DNA from: Labedella endophytica
GTDB lineage: Bacteria > Actinomycetota > Actinomycetes > Actinomycetales > Microbacteriaceae
NCBI RefSeq assembly: GCF_003990045.1
Contig: NZ_RZGZ01000001.1
Coordinates: 620,001 to 684,000 of the forward strand
DNA: 64,000 bases
Reading direction: 5' to 3'
The notes below the pieces were generated by a model, which made no database searches, was not told the origin of the DNA, and saw only the letters and a list, made by a program, of their open reading frames with translations. A program made the position numbers and the translations under genes. The stretch's first letter is position 1, and every line of letters begins with the position of its first letter. Below, in pieces: positions 1-8,787 of this stretch.

Positions 1-1
1 C

Positions 2-1183
2 GAGGAGTTCGAGAAGGCCAACCCGGACATCACGATCGAGGGGGAGGAGACCCGCTACGACGTCAACACGTTCAACGCGCTCCTGGCCGGCGGAGGCCTA
101 CCCACCCTCATCAACGTGCCGTTCACCGAGATGCAGGGCCTCATCAGCCGGCAGCAGGTGCTCGATGTCACGCCATACACGTCTGAGAGCGAGGTCCTCT
201 CGCAGCTGAACCCCCGCGTTCAGGAGGTCGTGAGCAGTGACGACAAGATCTACGGCGTTCCGTGGACGGCCTATACGATGTCGCTCCTCTACAACCGCGA
301 CCTCTTCGCGGCAGCGGGTCTCGATCCCGACGCACCACCGACGACGTGGGACGAGGTGCGTGAGGCCGCCGTGGCGATCACGGAGAGCACCGACGCCCAG
401 GGGTTCGGCAGCATGACGACGGAGAACGCGGGCGGCTGGGCCGCAGCCACGATGGCCTACTCGTTCGGCGGTCTCGTCGAGAACGAGGAGGGAACGGAGG
501 CAACCGTCGACACGGACGCCATGCGCGAGGTCCTGGAGTTCTACCAGACTCTGCGCTGGGAGGACAACGTCTTCGGTGACAACTTCCTGCTGAACTACGA
601 CGACGCCTCGCAGCAGTTCGCGGCCGGCAACATCGGCATGTTCCTGCAGGGTTCGGACGCCTACCCCCGCATGGTCGACTCGCTGGGCATGACGCCGGAT
701 TCCGTGGGCATCGCCCCCCTCCCGCAGGAGTCGAACGGGCTCGGCACGCTCGCCGGCGGCACGGTCGCCGTCATCACCCCGACCGCGACGGAGGCCGAGG
801 CGGCTGCCGCGATCAAGTGGATCGAGTTCCACCGCTTCGAGAAGTACTCGAGCGAGGAGGCCGCCCGCGCGGAGGCCGAAGCCGGAGTGGCGGAAGGAGT
901 CACTGTCGGATCTCCGGAATCGCCCGTCGTCGACGAGGCCGTCTACGCCACCTACCTGTCGTGGATCGACGACCTGATCAACGTCCCTCGGGAAAACTTC
1001 ACCGTGTTCCTCGACAGCGTCGAGACGCTCCCGCTCGTTCCGGAGCCCGCGACCAAGGCCCAGGAGGTCTACGCGCTCCTCGACCCCGTGGTGCAGGCCG
1101 TCCTCACTCGTGAGGACGCGGATATCCCCGCCCTCCTCGAGAGCGCCCAATCCGCCGCGCAATCGGCGATCGACGCAGGTTGA
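2..1183 (+). CDS. Carbohydrate ABC transporter solute-binding protein (5' truncated by window edge)
   Basis: The reading frame is open from base 2, so the N-terminus with its expected signal peptide/lipobox lies outside the window; 393 residues plus a stop are visible. The visible part begins within the first lobe (EEFEKANPDITIE) and has the family-1 extracellular solute-binding look: a TMSLLYNRDLF stretch, a TTWDEVREAA helix, and an EFHRFEKY region near the end. The following two permease genes and an aldose-epimerase-like gene support an oligosaccharide/sugar importer that captures substrate outside the membrane. The substrate cannot be read from the sequence. The ATPase is not in the window, as is common for actinobacterial CUT1 systems that share MsiK. 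Confidence 0.9.
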   Translation, partial: EEFEKANPDITIEGEETRYDVNTFNALLAGGGLPTLINVPFTEMQGLISRQQVLDVTPYTSESEVLSQLNPRVQEVVSSDDKIYGVPWTAYTMSLLYNRDLFAAAGLDPDAPPTTWDEVREAAVAITESTDAQGFGSMTTENAGGWAAATMAYSFGGLVENEEGTEATVDTDAMREVLEFYQTLRWEDNVFGDNFLLNYDDASQQFAAGNIGMFLQGSDAYPRMVDSLGMTPDSVGIAPLPQESNGLGTLAGGTVAVITPTATEAEAAAAIKWIEFHRFEKYSSEEAARAEAEAGVAEGVTVGSPESPVVDEAVYATYLSWIDDLINVPRENFTVFLDSVETLPLVPEPATKAQEVYALLDPVVQAVLTREDADIPALLESAQSAAQSAIDAG

Positions 1184-1186
1184 CCC

Positions 1187-1218
1187 GTGTGGCGGGCGCC
1201 CTCCGGCGCCCGCCACAC
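1187..1218. terminator. Strong hairpin between solute-binding protein and permease genes
   Basis: Perfect 14-bp stem (GTGTGGCGGGCGCC, loop CTCC) directly after the solute-binding protein stop. There is no T tract. In sugar ABC operons such a hairpin usually stabilises the upstream mRNA or partly terminates, so that the binding protein is made in excess over the permeases. Confidence 0.7.
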
Positions 1219-1241
1219 CCCACTGATCCGAAGGAATGCGC

Positions 1242-2192
1242 ATGGCGACCACCACCCTCAGGCCACGCTCGACGTCGATGGGGAGTTCGACGAGAGCGGG
1301 ACGACGATCGCATCCGATCGCGCGCTGGTTGAAGTACGGCGGACCCGTCCGCTTCCTCTTCATCCTGCCGACGCTCCTGGTCTTCGGTCTCTTCGCGTGG
1401 TGGCCCATCGTGCGCTCGCTGGGCATCAGCCTGCAGCAGACCAACTTCGTCACGACGCGATGGGTGGGTCTCGAGAACTTCACGCGGGTGTTCGCCGATC
1501 CCCTCCTCGGGACCGCGACGGTGAACACGATCTGGTTCGCCGCGCTCGCCCTCGTGATCGGCTTCCCCGTGCCCCTCCTGCTCGCCGTCGCGGTGTCGGA
1601 GATGCGCCGCGCTCGGGGCATCGCCTCGGTCCTGGCCTACATGCCGGTCATCCTGCCCCCGGTGGTCGCGACGCTCCTCTGGAAGGCGTTCTATGACCCC
1701 AGCTCCACGGGGCTCTTCAACTCGATCTTCGGTTCCGTCGGAATGGACCCGATTCCCTGGCTCAACAACGGCGACCTGGCGATGCCCGCGATCGTCGTCC
1801 AGGCGACGTGGGCCAGCTTCGGCACGGCGACGATCATCTACCTGGCATCCCTCATGAGCATCGGCCCTGAGCTCTACGAGGCGGCCGAGGTCGACGGCGC
1901 CGGGTTCTTCCGGCGCATCTGGCACATCACGCTGCCGCAGCTGCGATCGGTGATCCTCGTGCTGGTCCTCCTCCAGATAATCGGGACACTGCAGGTGTTC
2001 GCCGAGCCGTTCATCATGACCGGCGGCGGACCCGAGAACCGGACCGTCACCATCCTCATGCTCATCTACCGGTACGCCTTCATCTCCGGGGACTACGGGC
2101 GAGCCACCGCGCTCTCCCTCCTCCTGGCGGTCGCGTTGACCCTCGTGTCGTTGATCTACCTGCGCCTGACGAAGAAGTGGAGCTCATCATGA
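1242..2192 (+). CDS. Sugar ABC transporter permease, MalF/UgpA-like
   Basis: A 316-aa inner-membrane permease with about six hydrophobic segments. The cytoplasmic coupling loop signature EAAEVDGAGFFRRIWHITLP (about residues 210-230) contacts the ATPase in this family. ATG codons occur at 1236 and 1242; AAGGA at 1231-1235 touches the first and sits six bases before the second, so 1242 is chosen. The stop overlaps the next start (ATGA at 2189), implying translational coupling. It pairs with the next permease to form the channel for the upstream binding protein. Confidence 0.92.
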   Translation: MATTTLRPRSTSMGSSTRAGRRSHPIARWLKYGGPVRFLFILPTLLVFGLFAWWPIVRSLGISLQQTNFVTTRWVGLENFTRVFADPLLGTATVNTIWFAALALVIGFPVPLLLAVAVSEMRRARGIASVLAYMPVILPPVVATLLWKAFYDPSSTGLFNSIFGSVGMDPIPWLNNGDLAMPAIVVQATWASFGTATIIYLASLMSIGPELYEAAEVDGAGFFRRIWHITLPQLRSVILVLVLLQIIGTLQVFAEPFIMTGGGPENRTVTILMLIYRYAFISGDYGRATALSLLLAVALTLVSLIYLRLTKKWSSS

Positions 2193-3166
2193 GCCTGATC
2201 CGCACTGCCCCAGAGGACGTTTCCGCGCCCATCCCCGGCCCCATCCCCGAGGCGTCCGCGCGCCGTATGCGTCGAGCAGAGGAGGGCCAGGGGGACCGTA
2301 GTGTCCTCTCGAACCTCGACCGGCGCGATCCGGTCAAGCGGATGCTCATCACCGTGTTCATCACCCTCGTGGTGATGTCGCTCATCGTGGTGTGCGCCGG
2401 GCCCATGCTCTGGCTGTTCAAGGCGGCGACGTCGACCACGAACGAGACGCTCGGAGACCCGTTCTCGCTCTGGCCGAGCGGCCTCCATCTGGAGAACTTC
2501 GTCAACATCTGGACCCAGGTGGAGTTCGGGAAGTACTTCCTCAACACCGTGTGGGTGATGCTCGGCTCCCTCGTTCTCGGTGTCTCCGTCGCGACGACCG
2601 GCGGCTACTGGCTCGCGGTACTGAAGCCGAAGGGCTCGGGTTTCGTGTCGGCGCTCATCCTCGCGACCCTGTTCATCCCCGGGGTCATCTCGCTCGTCTC
2701 CCTGTACCTCACGGTCATCGACCTCCCGCTCCTCGGCATCAGTCTCATCGACACGTTCTGGGCGGTCTGGCTGCCGGCCGCGGCGAACGCCGTCAACGTC
2801 CTCATCGTGCAGCGGTATTTCGCCTCCCTGCCGGGAGAGATCTTCGAGGCTGCTCGGGTCGACGGGGCCGGCCCCGTCCGCGTCTTCTTCTCCCTCGTGC
2901 TCCCCATGTCACGGCCCATCCTCGGCGTGGTGGCGTTGTTGACCCTCGTCGGTGCGTACAAGGAGTTCCTCTGGCCCCTCCTCGTTCTCCCGAGTCCCGA
3001 CCTCCAGCCCATCTCGGTCGTCCTTCCCCGCCTCGCGAGCACGACGGAGTTCGCTCCGTTCATGGCGGCGCTCTTCATCAGTTCCATCGTCCCCATCGCT
3101 GTGTTCCTCGTGTTCCAGCGACAATTCCTGCAGGCCGCCGGCAACGCCGGAGCTCTCAAGGGATGA
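2189..3166 (+). CDS. Sugar ABC transporter permease, MalG/UgpE-like
   Basis: A 325-aa permease. After a long cytosolic N-terminus (about 50 residues) come six predicted transmembrane segments and the EAA-type loop IFEAARVDGAGPVRVFFSLV. The start ATG at 2189 overlaps the preceding stop as ATGA and has GGAG six bases upstream; an in-frame GTG at 2177 is less well placed. The stop overlaps the next start in the same ATGA fashion at 3163. It is the second half of a CUT1-type importer. Confidence 0.92.
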   Translation: MSLIRTAPEDVSAPIPGPIPEASARRMRRAEEGQGDRSVLSNLDRRDPVKRMLITVFITLVVMSLIVVCAGPMLWLFKAATSTTNETLGDPFSLWPSGLHLENFVNIWTQVEFGKYFLNTVWVMLGSLVLGVSVATTGGYWLAVLKPKGSGFVSALILATLFIPGVISLVSLYLTVIDLPLLGISLIDTFWAVWLPAAANAVNVLIVQRYFASLPGEIFEAARVDGAGPVRVFFSLVLPMSRPILGVVALLTLVGAYKEFLWPLLVLPSPDLQPISVVLPRLASTTEFAPFMAALFISSIVPIAVFLVFQRQFLQAAGNAGALKG

Positions 3167-4008
3167 CCGGCATGGCCGTTCTCCGACACCGGGGAGCACG
3201 AGCCGTCGTGCGGCTCAGGGGCGCGCATATCAGCTCGTTCGTCGTCGTCCTGGACGAGGGCCCGCGCGAAGCGCTCATGGTGGCCCCCTGGGCGCCGGCC
3301 GACGGGCAGGCGCTGCTTCCTGGGTCGAGCACTGAATGGCACCGGACATACAGCGGCGGGTGGCACCCTCTCATCCCGCGACCGCTCGGCCCCGCCGAGG
3401 TCGACGGCATCGATCAGCCCTACCACGGGGAGGCGGCCTGGATCGACTGGCGGCTGTCTGCTCGATCCCGTCGACGCTGCGAGTTGACCGTCGCATTGCG
3501 GACCGTGCCGCTGCGGATCACCCGCCGTGTCGAGTTGACCGCCGGATGTCGGGGCGCTCGACTCGCACTGCGCACCGTCGTGTCGAACTACGGCGTCGAT
3601 CCGGCCCTGTTCGGATGGGGTGAGCATCCGACGCTGTCCGCCGGCCTCTTCGACGGCGGGGTCGTGACAGTGGGCTCGGAATCGCGAGCCGTGACGGACG
3701 CCGGAGGGAAGGACTTCTTCGTCGCGGAAACGGGTGTGCGCGACGCGCGCGTGACCGGCTCGCGCACGTCGGCGCACCTGACCTGGCGCGGCGCGTCGTC
3801 CTCCCACGTCTACGTGTGGCAGGAGCGGGGCGCGACCCGCGGATTCCCCTGGTACGGGAGGGCCGATGCGCTGGCGATCGAACCGGCATCGCAGGCTCCG
3901 GACCTCGAGCGCACCGCTCTCGGCCCCCTCCGCCTGGGGCCAGGGGAGTCGATGGAGGCGACGATGTCGCTCCGGATCGGTCCGACGAGCCAACTGCTCA
4001 CGGGCTGA
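3163..4008 (+). CDS. Aldose 1-epimerase family protein (galactose-mutarotase-like)
   Basis: A 281-aa protein with the beta-sandwich galactose-mutarotase-like pattern: GAHISSFVV near the N-terminus, SGGWHPLIPRP, FGWGEHPTLS (substrate-pocket His in GEHP), and a WQERGATRGFPWYG segment. The expected role is interconverting anomers of the imported sugar or a related carbohydrate-binding/isomerising function. It is coupled to the permease by an ATGA overlap, so it belongs to the sugar operon. A second in-frame ATG at 3172 is possible. It is divergent from canonical GalM, and the exact substrate is unknown. Confidence 0.75.
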   Translation: MTGMAVLRHRGARAVVRLRGAHISSFVVVLDEGPREALMVAPWAPADGQALLPGSSTEWHRTYSGGWHPLIPRPLGPAEVDGIDQPYHGEAAWIDWRLSARSRRRCELTVALRTVPLRITRRVELTAGCRGARLALRTVVSNYGVDPALFGWGEHPTLSAGLFDGGVVTVGSESRAVTDAGGKDFFVAETGVRDARVTGSRTSAHLTWRGASSSHVYVWQERGATRGFPWYGRADALAIEPASQAPDLERTALGPLRLGPGESMEATMSLRIGPTSQLLTG

Positions 4009-4105
4009 GCGGACTTCCGTCCGTGCATCTCCGTGTGAATGCCGGCCGGGTCGATGTCGCAGACATCCGGCTCTCGCTGCACCTGCAGCTGGCCTGGAAA
4101 AGTAA

Positions 4106-4140
4106 GAAACCCCCATGAGTAGAAGCCTCACGAGGGTTTC
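4106..4140 (-). terminator. Terminator of the tRNA-Glu/Asp/Phe cluster
   Basis: A 14-bp stem with two wobble pairs (arms 4106-4119 and 4127-4140). On the minus strand it is followed by TTACTTTT. It lies between the convergent sugar operon and tRNA-Phe, so it may also stop the plus-strand transcript. Confidence 0.8.
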
Positions 4141-4142
4141 AG

Positions 4143-4215
4143 TGGCTCCGACGGGCGTCGATCCCGTGACCTCACGATTTTCAGTCGTGCGCTCTACCAA
4201 CTGAGCTACAGAGCC
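4143..4215 (-). tRNA. tRNA-Phe (GAA)
   Basis: A 73-nt cloverleaf on the minus strand. The acceptor GGCTCTG pairs with CGGAGCC (one G-T), the D-arm contains AGCTCAGTTGGTAGAGC, and the anticodon stem CACGA/TCGTG encloses the loop CTGAAAA, giving anticodon GAA. The discriminator is A. The 3' CCA is not encoded. Confidence 0.97.
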
Positions 4216-4295
4216 GTACGGGACGATCATGTCGTTCAGACGAACGTGGTCCCACTGGTAAGAAACCCTCCCGTATTCGGAAGGGTCCCTCACCA

Positions 4296-4372
4296 TGGCG
4301 ACCCTGACGGGACTTGAACCCGCGACCTCCGCCGTGACAGGGCGGCACGCTAACCAACTGCGCTACAGGGCC
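4296..4372 (-). tRNA. tRNA-Asp (GTC)
   Basis: Acceptor GGCCCTG pairs with CAGGGTC; discriminator G (typical for Asp) is followed by an encoded CCA at 4298-4296. Anticodon stem CCGCC/GGCGG encloses CTGTCAC, giving anticodon GTC. The T-arm is GCGGGTTCAAGTCCCGT. A small hairpin (4265-4286) followed by TTTCTTACC on the minus strand lies between it and tRNA-Phe and may be a processing or partial termination signal. Confidence 0.97.
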
Positions 4373-4447
4373 ATGATCCGAGCCGGCGAGCCGACTCAGG
4401 GTGGTGCGTTTTCTATTGTAACGGTAACTGTCGCCGTGATTTTCACG

Positions 4448-4520
4448 TGACCCCAACGGGATTCGAACCCGTGCTGCCGCCGTGAAAGGGCGGTGTCCTA
4501 GGCCACTAAACGATGGGGCC
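4448..4520 (-). tRNA. tRNA-Glu (TTC)
   Basis: First gene of the minus-strand Glu-Asp-Phe cluster. Acceptor GGCCCCA pairs with TGGGGTC; discriminator A; CCA is not encoded. Anticodon stem CCGCC/GGCGG encloses CTTTCAC, giving anticodon TTC. The anticodon arm is nearly identical to that of the neighbouring tRNA-Asp. Confidence 0.97.
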
Positions 4521-4789
4521 GACGAGCTCGAAAGCTCAAGGGCTACCGGCGTATAAGCATACGGGTGCGCGCGGCGAAATCCAAAACGAACCCGATTCGA
4601 TGTCGACGTCCACGGTGATCGAGTTCCGACCGGCCCGCCGATATGCGGCTCGGGAGGGCACGATCGGTCTAGATTCGTGCCCGACGCGACCTGTCTGTCA
4701 CGTGATCGGGGTCTGGCCAAATCCAGGCGGATCGTTAGTGTTGATGGTGTTGTGCATGTTACTGATGTGAATACCGGTTGAGGAGAATG

Positions 4790-6166
4790 ATGTCGAAAGA
4801 CAAGGCGAAGCGCGGCAGCGTGTTCCGCTGGAGATCTCGTCGAGCCGCGACCGGCGACACCTCCAGGCGTCAGGTGCTCGCGATCGGAGCCGTCGGAGTG
4901 TTCGCGGCGGCCGGTGTCGTCGCCGGGGTCACCCCGGCCTGGGCGGCGAAGTATCCCTCGTGGGACGACGTCCAGAAGGCCAAGAACAATCAGGCGGCCG
5001 CGGCAGCCCAGGTCACGTCGATCCAGAATCTCATCGCCGGTCTCGAGGCCCAGGTCGCGTCGACCCAGGCGGAGGCCGAGAAGAAGGGCGAGGAGTACTT
5101 CGCCGCCCAGCAGGCTTTCGATGACGCCGCGGTGCGGGCGGACTCGCTCCAGTCGCAGGCCGACGACAAGAAGGTCGAGGCCGACGAGTCGATCGCGAAG
5201 GCCGGCCAGGTCGCGGCGCAGCTGTACCGCAGCGGTGGCAGCGACGTCTCGCTCAGCCTCTTCTTCGACTCCTCCGCGAGCCCCGACGCGCTCCTCGGAG
5301 CGCTCGGCACCATGAGCAAGCTCCTCGAGCACAACAAGTCGGTCTACGACCAGGCGGTCAACGCCCGGAACTCCGCCCAGTCGCTGAGCGACCAGGCCCA
5401 GGTCGCTCGCGACGAACGGGAGCGCCTCCGCACCCTCGCCGAAGAGGCGATGGTGGCGGCGCAGGCCGCGGCGGACGCCGCCGCTGCCGCTCTCGCCGAG
5501 CAGGAGGACAAGAAGGTCGAGCTCGAGGCGCAGCTCGCCGCGCTGAAGGACACCACGGCGAAGACGGTCGCGGAGTACCAGAAGGGCGTCGAGGAGGAGC
5601 GGAAGCGTAAAGCCGCCGCCGCTGCTGCTGCCAAGGCTGCGGCGGAAGCAGCGGCCAAGAAGGCCGCGGAAGAAGCCGCAAAGAACAACAACAACAACGG
5701 CGGCGGGGGCGGTGGCGGCGGCGGCGGCGGCGGCGGAGGCGGCGGCGGTTCGTCGAGCTCCGGGTGGACGCGACCGGCGTCCGGGTGGATCAGCTCGGGA
5801 TTCGGCCCGCGGCGAAGCCCGGGCAACGGCGGCAGCACGGTCCACGCCGGGACCGACATCGCCAACGGCTACGGAGCGCCGCTCTACGCGGCGGCGGCGG
5901 GCACCGTGACGTACGCCGGCGTCAACGGCGGCTACGGGAACTTCATCCGCATCTCGCACGGCGGTGGGATCACGACCGCGTACGGCCACATCAATCCCGG
6001 CGGCATCTACGTGCGCTACGGGCAGACGGTCTCGGCCGGGCAGCACATCGCCGCGATGGGCAGCACCGGCAACTCGACCGGACCGCACGTGCACTTCGAG
6101 ACCCGGGTGAACGGTCAGGCCGTCAACCCGGTGCCGTTCATGCGCAACCGCGGGGTGTCCCTCTAG
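4790..6166 (+). CDS. Secreted M23 family murein endopeptidase with coiled coil
   Basis: A 458-aa exported cell-wall hydrolase, probably a septal peptidoglycan endopeptidase or hydrolase activator. After a basic N-terminus with a hydrophobic segment ending near AWAA (about residue 50) comes a long Ala/Glu/Lys coiled coil (about residues 60-290). An Asn5 and poly-Gly linker (about 17 Gly, near 5698-5748) follows, then a C-terminal M23/LytM domain. Zinc-site motifs are intact: H352 and D356 (HAGTD) and H433-V-H435 (HVHF). AGGAG at 4781-4785 fits the ATG at 4790 better than the ATG at 4787 or TTG at 4778. A hairpin follows the stop. Confidence 0.9.
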   Translation: MSKDKAKRGSVFRWRSRRAATGDTSRRQVLAIGAVGVFAAAGVVAGVTPAWAAKYPSWDDVQKAKNNQAAAAAQVTSIQNLIAGLEAQVASTQAEAEKKGEEYFAAQQAFDDAAVRADSLQSQADDKKVEADESIAKAGQVAAQLYRSGGSDVSLSLFFDSSASPDALLGALGTMSKLLEHNKSVYDQAVNARNSAQSLSDQAQVARDERERLRTLAEEAMVAAQAAADAAAAALAEQEDKKVELEAQLAALKDTTAKTVAEYQKGVEEERKRKAAAAAAAKAAAEAAAKKAAEEAAKNNNNNGGGGGGGGGGGGGGGGGSSSSGWTRPASGWISSGFGPRRSPGNGGSTVHAGTDIANGYGAPLYAAAAGTVTYAGVNGGYGNFIRISHGGGITTAYGHINPGGIYVRYGQTVSAGQHIAAMGSTGNSTGPHVHFETRVNGQAVNPVPFMRNRGVSL

Positions 6167-6188
6167 GACCAGCGGGTCCACGGGCCCG

Positions 6189-6238
6189 GAACGATGATGG
6201 GCGCCGCACTCGATCGAGTGCGGCGCCCATCATCGTTC
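6189..6238. terminator. Bidirectional terminator between M23 peptidase and ppa
   Basis: A perfect 25-base inverted repeat centred between 6213 and 6214, inside the gap between convergent genes. There is no T tract on either side. Confidence 0.85.
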
Positions 6239-6248
6239 GGGGGAGGGG

Positions 6249-6743
6249 TCAGTGCGATCCCTCGGCCTCCAGCTTCGCGAAACCGGCCTTGACGATCTCC
6301 TCGGCCTCGGCGGCGTCGCCCCAGCCCTCGATCTTGACCCACTTGTTGGGCTCGAGGTCCTTATAGCGGGCGAAGAAGTGCTCGATCTCGTTCTTGGTCT
6401 GCTCGGAGATGTCGCCGATGTCCTGGATGTGGCTCCAGCGCGGGTCCTTGTGGGGGACCACGACGACCTTCGCGTCGGACCCGGCCTCGTCGCTCATGTT
6501 GAGGACGCCGATGGGGCGCACCTTCACACCGACACCGGGGAAGACGGGGTACTCGAGCAGCACGAGGGCGTCCACGGGGTCGCCGTCGAGGCCGAGCGTG
6601 TTCTCGAAGAAGCCGTAGTCGACCGGGTAGACGAAGGCCGTAAAGAGCACGCGGTCGAGGTAGACCCGGCCCGTCTCGTGGTCCACTTCGTACTTGTTGC
6701 GGCTGCCCTTGGGGATCTCCACGACGACGTCGTATGCGGCCAT
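6249..6743 (-). CDS. ppa: Inorganic pyrophosphatase, soluble family I
   Basis: A 164-aa cytosolic enzyme that hydrolyses PPi to two phosphates. Family I signatures are all present: [17 protein letters not shown] near the N-terminus, [10 protein letters not shown], and [12 protein letters not shown] with the metal-binding aspartates. The start at 6743 has AAGGAGAA seven bases upstream; the longer upstream frame has no ribosome site and lacks family similarity. It is divergent from tilS, with 175 bp between them. Confidence 0.96.
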   Translation of the reverse strand: MAAYDVVVEIPKGSRNKYEVDHETGRVYLDRVLFTAFVYPVDYGFFENTLGLDGDPVDALVLLEYPVFPGVGVKVRPIGVLNMSDEAGSDAKVVVVPHKDPRWSHIQDIGDISEQTKNEIEHFFARYKDLEPNKWVKIEGWGDAAEAEEIVKAGFAKLEAEGSH

Positions 6744-6906
6744 GCGGCGGTTCTCCTTGTGTTCGGATGCACTGTGATCGGATGCCGATCGGGCCGGTCG
6801 TACGCCGGCGCCCTCCACACTAACCGATGGGGGTCGTCCGGCCCGAGGCGTTCGCGCGGCGCCGTGACCGAGCCTCGACGAACAGGATTCGCGACGTCCC
6901 TTCTAC

Positions 6907-6912
6907 TAGCGT
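6907..6912 (+). promoter_or_regulatory. Leaderless-type -10 box of tilS
   Basis: TAGCGT is followed by six bases and the GTG start at 6919. No ribosome-binding sequence is visible. The same TANNNT-N6-start arrangement recurs through the window. Confidence 0.45.
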
Positions 6913-6918
6913 GTCCTC

Positions 6919-7971
6919 GTGTCCGACTCCCCGTTCCCTTCTCCCTATGGTTTCCCGGCGGTCGCTCCACCGACGGTCCACCGCCTCGCTCGCGAGGTGG
7001 AGCGCTCACTGTCCGCCGTGCTGCCCGGTCGCCCCGCTGGCGATCGAGCGCCCGTGGTCCTCGTCGCCCTGAGCGGGGGTGCGGATTCCCTCGCCCTCAC
7101 GGCGGCGGCCGCGCACGCCGCCCCCCGCCTCGGGATCCGGGTGGTCGCCGCCGTCGTGGACCACGGGCTGCAGGACGGATCGGCCGAGGTGGCGAATCGT
7201 GCGGCCGATGCGGCTCGCGCGCTGGGGGTCGAGGCCGAGGTCGTCCCGGTCGTCGTCGGATCGGTCGGGGGCCCGGAGGCGGCCGCCCGACAGGCGCGCT
7301 ACACGGCGCTCGACGAGACGGCAGGACGATGGGGCGCCGCGGCCGTCCTCCTCGGGCACACGCTCGACGATCAGGCCGAGACGGTCCTTCTCGGTCTCGC
7401 GCGCGGCTCCGGCTCGGGGAGCCTCCAGGGCATGGCCGAGGTGACCGGGCTGCTCGTGCGACCGTTCCTTGGCGTCCGTCGAGCCGAGACACGAGCGGCC
7501 GTCGCCGAGCTCGGGATCGAGCCGTGGGACGACCCGCACAACGACGACCCGGCCTTCGCCCGCGTCCGGGTTCGGACCCGCGTGCTGCCGGTCCTCGAGG
7601 CGGAGCTCGGGCCGGGGGTGGCCGAGGCGCTCGCCCGCACGGCCGAGCAGGAGAGGGAGGATGCCGAGGCGTTCGCCGAGATGATCGAGGAGTTCATCGA
7701 GGAGATCTGCGAACCGGCAGAGGCCGGGCTGTCCGTGGACCTCGGTCCCCTCGCCGCCAACCCGGCCGCGGTGCGGAACCGCATCATCCGGCTGGTCGCC
7801 CGGAGCGAATTCGGGGTCTCGCTCTCGCGCGCCCACACCCTCTCGATCGCGGCGCTCGTGACCGACTGGCGGGGCCAGGGACCGATCGACGTACCCGGTA
7901 TCCGGGTCACCCGCAACGGTGGCCGTCTTCATTTCTCGGCGCCCGACAGCGGTGCGACACTGCTGGAATGA
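6919..7971 (+). CDS. tilS: tRNA(Ile)-lysidine synthetase
   Basis: A 350-aa enzyme that attaches lysine to C34 of tRNA-Ile(CAU), changing its decoding to AUA. The N-type ATP pyrophosphatase PP-loop SGGADS spans residues 52-57. The VDHGLQ and GHTLDDQAETVLLGLARG motifs are typical, as are the LLVRPFLGVRR and WDDPHNDD stretches. The GTG start fits a leaderless transcript. The stop overlaps the next gene (ATGA at 7968). Its position just before hpt-ftsH is the standard actinobacterial order, apart from the intervening gene. Confidence 0.95.
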   Translation: MSDSPFPSPYGFPAVAPPTVHRLAREVERSLSAVLPGRPAGDRAPVVLVALSGGADSLALTAAAAHAAPRLGIRVVAAVVDHGLQDGSAEVANRAADAARALGVEAEVVPVVVGSVGGPEAAARQARYTALDETAGRWGAAAVLLGHTLDDQAETVLLGLARGSGSGSLQGMAEVTGLLVRPFLGVRRAETRAAVAELGIEPWDDPHNDDPAFARVRVRTRVLPVLEAELGPGVAEALARTAEQEREDAEAFAEMIEEFIEEICEPAEAGLSVDLGPLAANPAAVRNRIIRLVARSEFGVSLSRAHTLSIAALVTDWRGQGPIDVPGIRVTRNGGRLHFSAPDSGATLLE

Positions 7972-8762
7972 CCACACAGATCGAGAAGGCCGAACTCCTC
8001 CGCTCCCTCCACGTCCCAGGCGTCCCCCTCATCCTCACGAACGTGTGGGACGCCATCAGCGCGACGACCGTGGCGCGGGCGCCCGGCGTCCGCGCGCTCG
8101 CGAGCGCGAGCCACTCCATCTCCAACGCCCGCGGTTTCGAGGACGGCGAGGGCATGCCCGTCGAGGAGGCACTCGACTCCATCCGCCGCATCGTCGCGGC
8201 CGTCGACCTCCCCGTCACCGCGGACTTCGAGAAGGGCTACGCGGACGATCCCGAGGGGGTCCGCGCGAACGTCGTCCGCCTCATCGAGACCGGTGCCGTC
8301 GGAATCAACATCGAGGACAGCGTCGGGGCCGAGAAGGCGCCGACGTTCCCGATCGAGGTCGCCGCTGCGCGTGTCGCGGCCGCACGCGCCGCCGCCGAGG
8401 ACACCGGAGTCCCTCTCGTCATCAATGCGCGCGTCGACACCCTCGCCGGCGGCGGGGAGTGGGACGACGCCGTCGCCCGTGCCAACGCCTACCTCGACGC
8501 GGGCGCCGACGTGATCTTCTTCCTCGGCCTCTCCGACGAGGCGAAGGTCGAGCGTGCGATCGCGGAGGTCCACGGCAAGATCTCCGTCATCGGGCACCCG
8601 GGTGCCGTTCCGCTGGGGCGCCTCGCGGAGCTCGGTGTGAGCCGTGTGAGCTTCGGTCCGTTCGCCCTCGGTTCGGCTCTCGCCAACCTGCAGCGGACCG
8701 CGGCCGAGGTCACGGCCCTCGGCGACTACCCCGACGACCTCGGCTTCGAGTTCGCCCTCTGA
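7968..8762 (+). CDS. Isocitrate lyase/PEP mutase superfamily protein (PrpB-like)
   Basis: A 264-aa TIM-barrel protein of the isocitrate lyase/phosphoenolpyruvate mutase superfamily, whose members make or break C-C or C-P bonds next to a 2-oxo acid. Visible motifs: ILTNVWDAISA near the N-terminus, TADFEKGYADDPEGV at the catalytic-loop position, and GINIEDS for the Mg-binding acidic pair. The canonical lyase KKCGH loop is absent, so isocitrate lyase activity is not expected. It is translationally coupled to tilS (ATGA), which is unusual because tilS is normally followed by hpt. The reaction is unknown. Confidence 0.8.
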   Translation: MTTQIEKAELLRSLHVPGVPLILTNVWDAISATTVARAPGVRALASASHSISNARGFEDGEGMPVEEALDSIRRIVAAVDLPVTADFEKGYADDPEGVRANVVRLIETGAVGINIEDSVGAEKAPTFPIEVAAARVAAARAAAEDTGVPLVINARVDTLAGGGEWDDAVARANAYLDAGADVIFFLGLSDEAKVERAIAEVHGKISVIGHPGAVPLGRLAELGVSRVSFGPFALGSALANLQRTAAEVTALGDYPDDLGFEFAL

Positions 8763-8787
8763 CCCTCGGTCTCCCGCCCCACCACCT

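Noticed and set aside
4513-4770. 85-aa frame between tRNA-Glu and the M23 gene
   Set aside because: Begins in the tRNA gene, has poor codon bias and lacks a ribosome site; the region is better read as promoter and leader.
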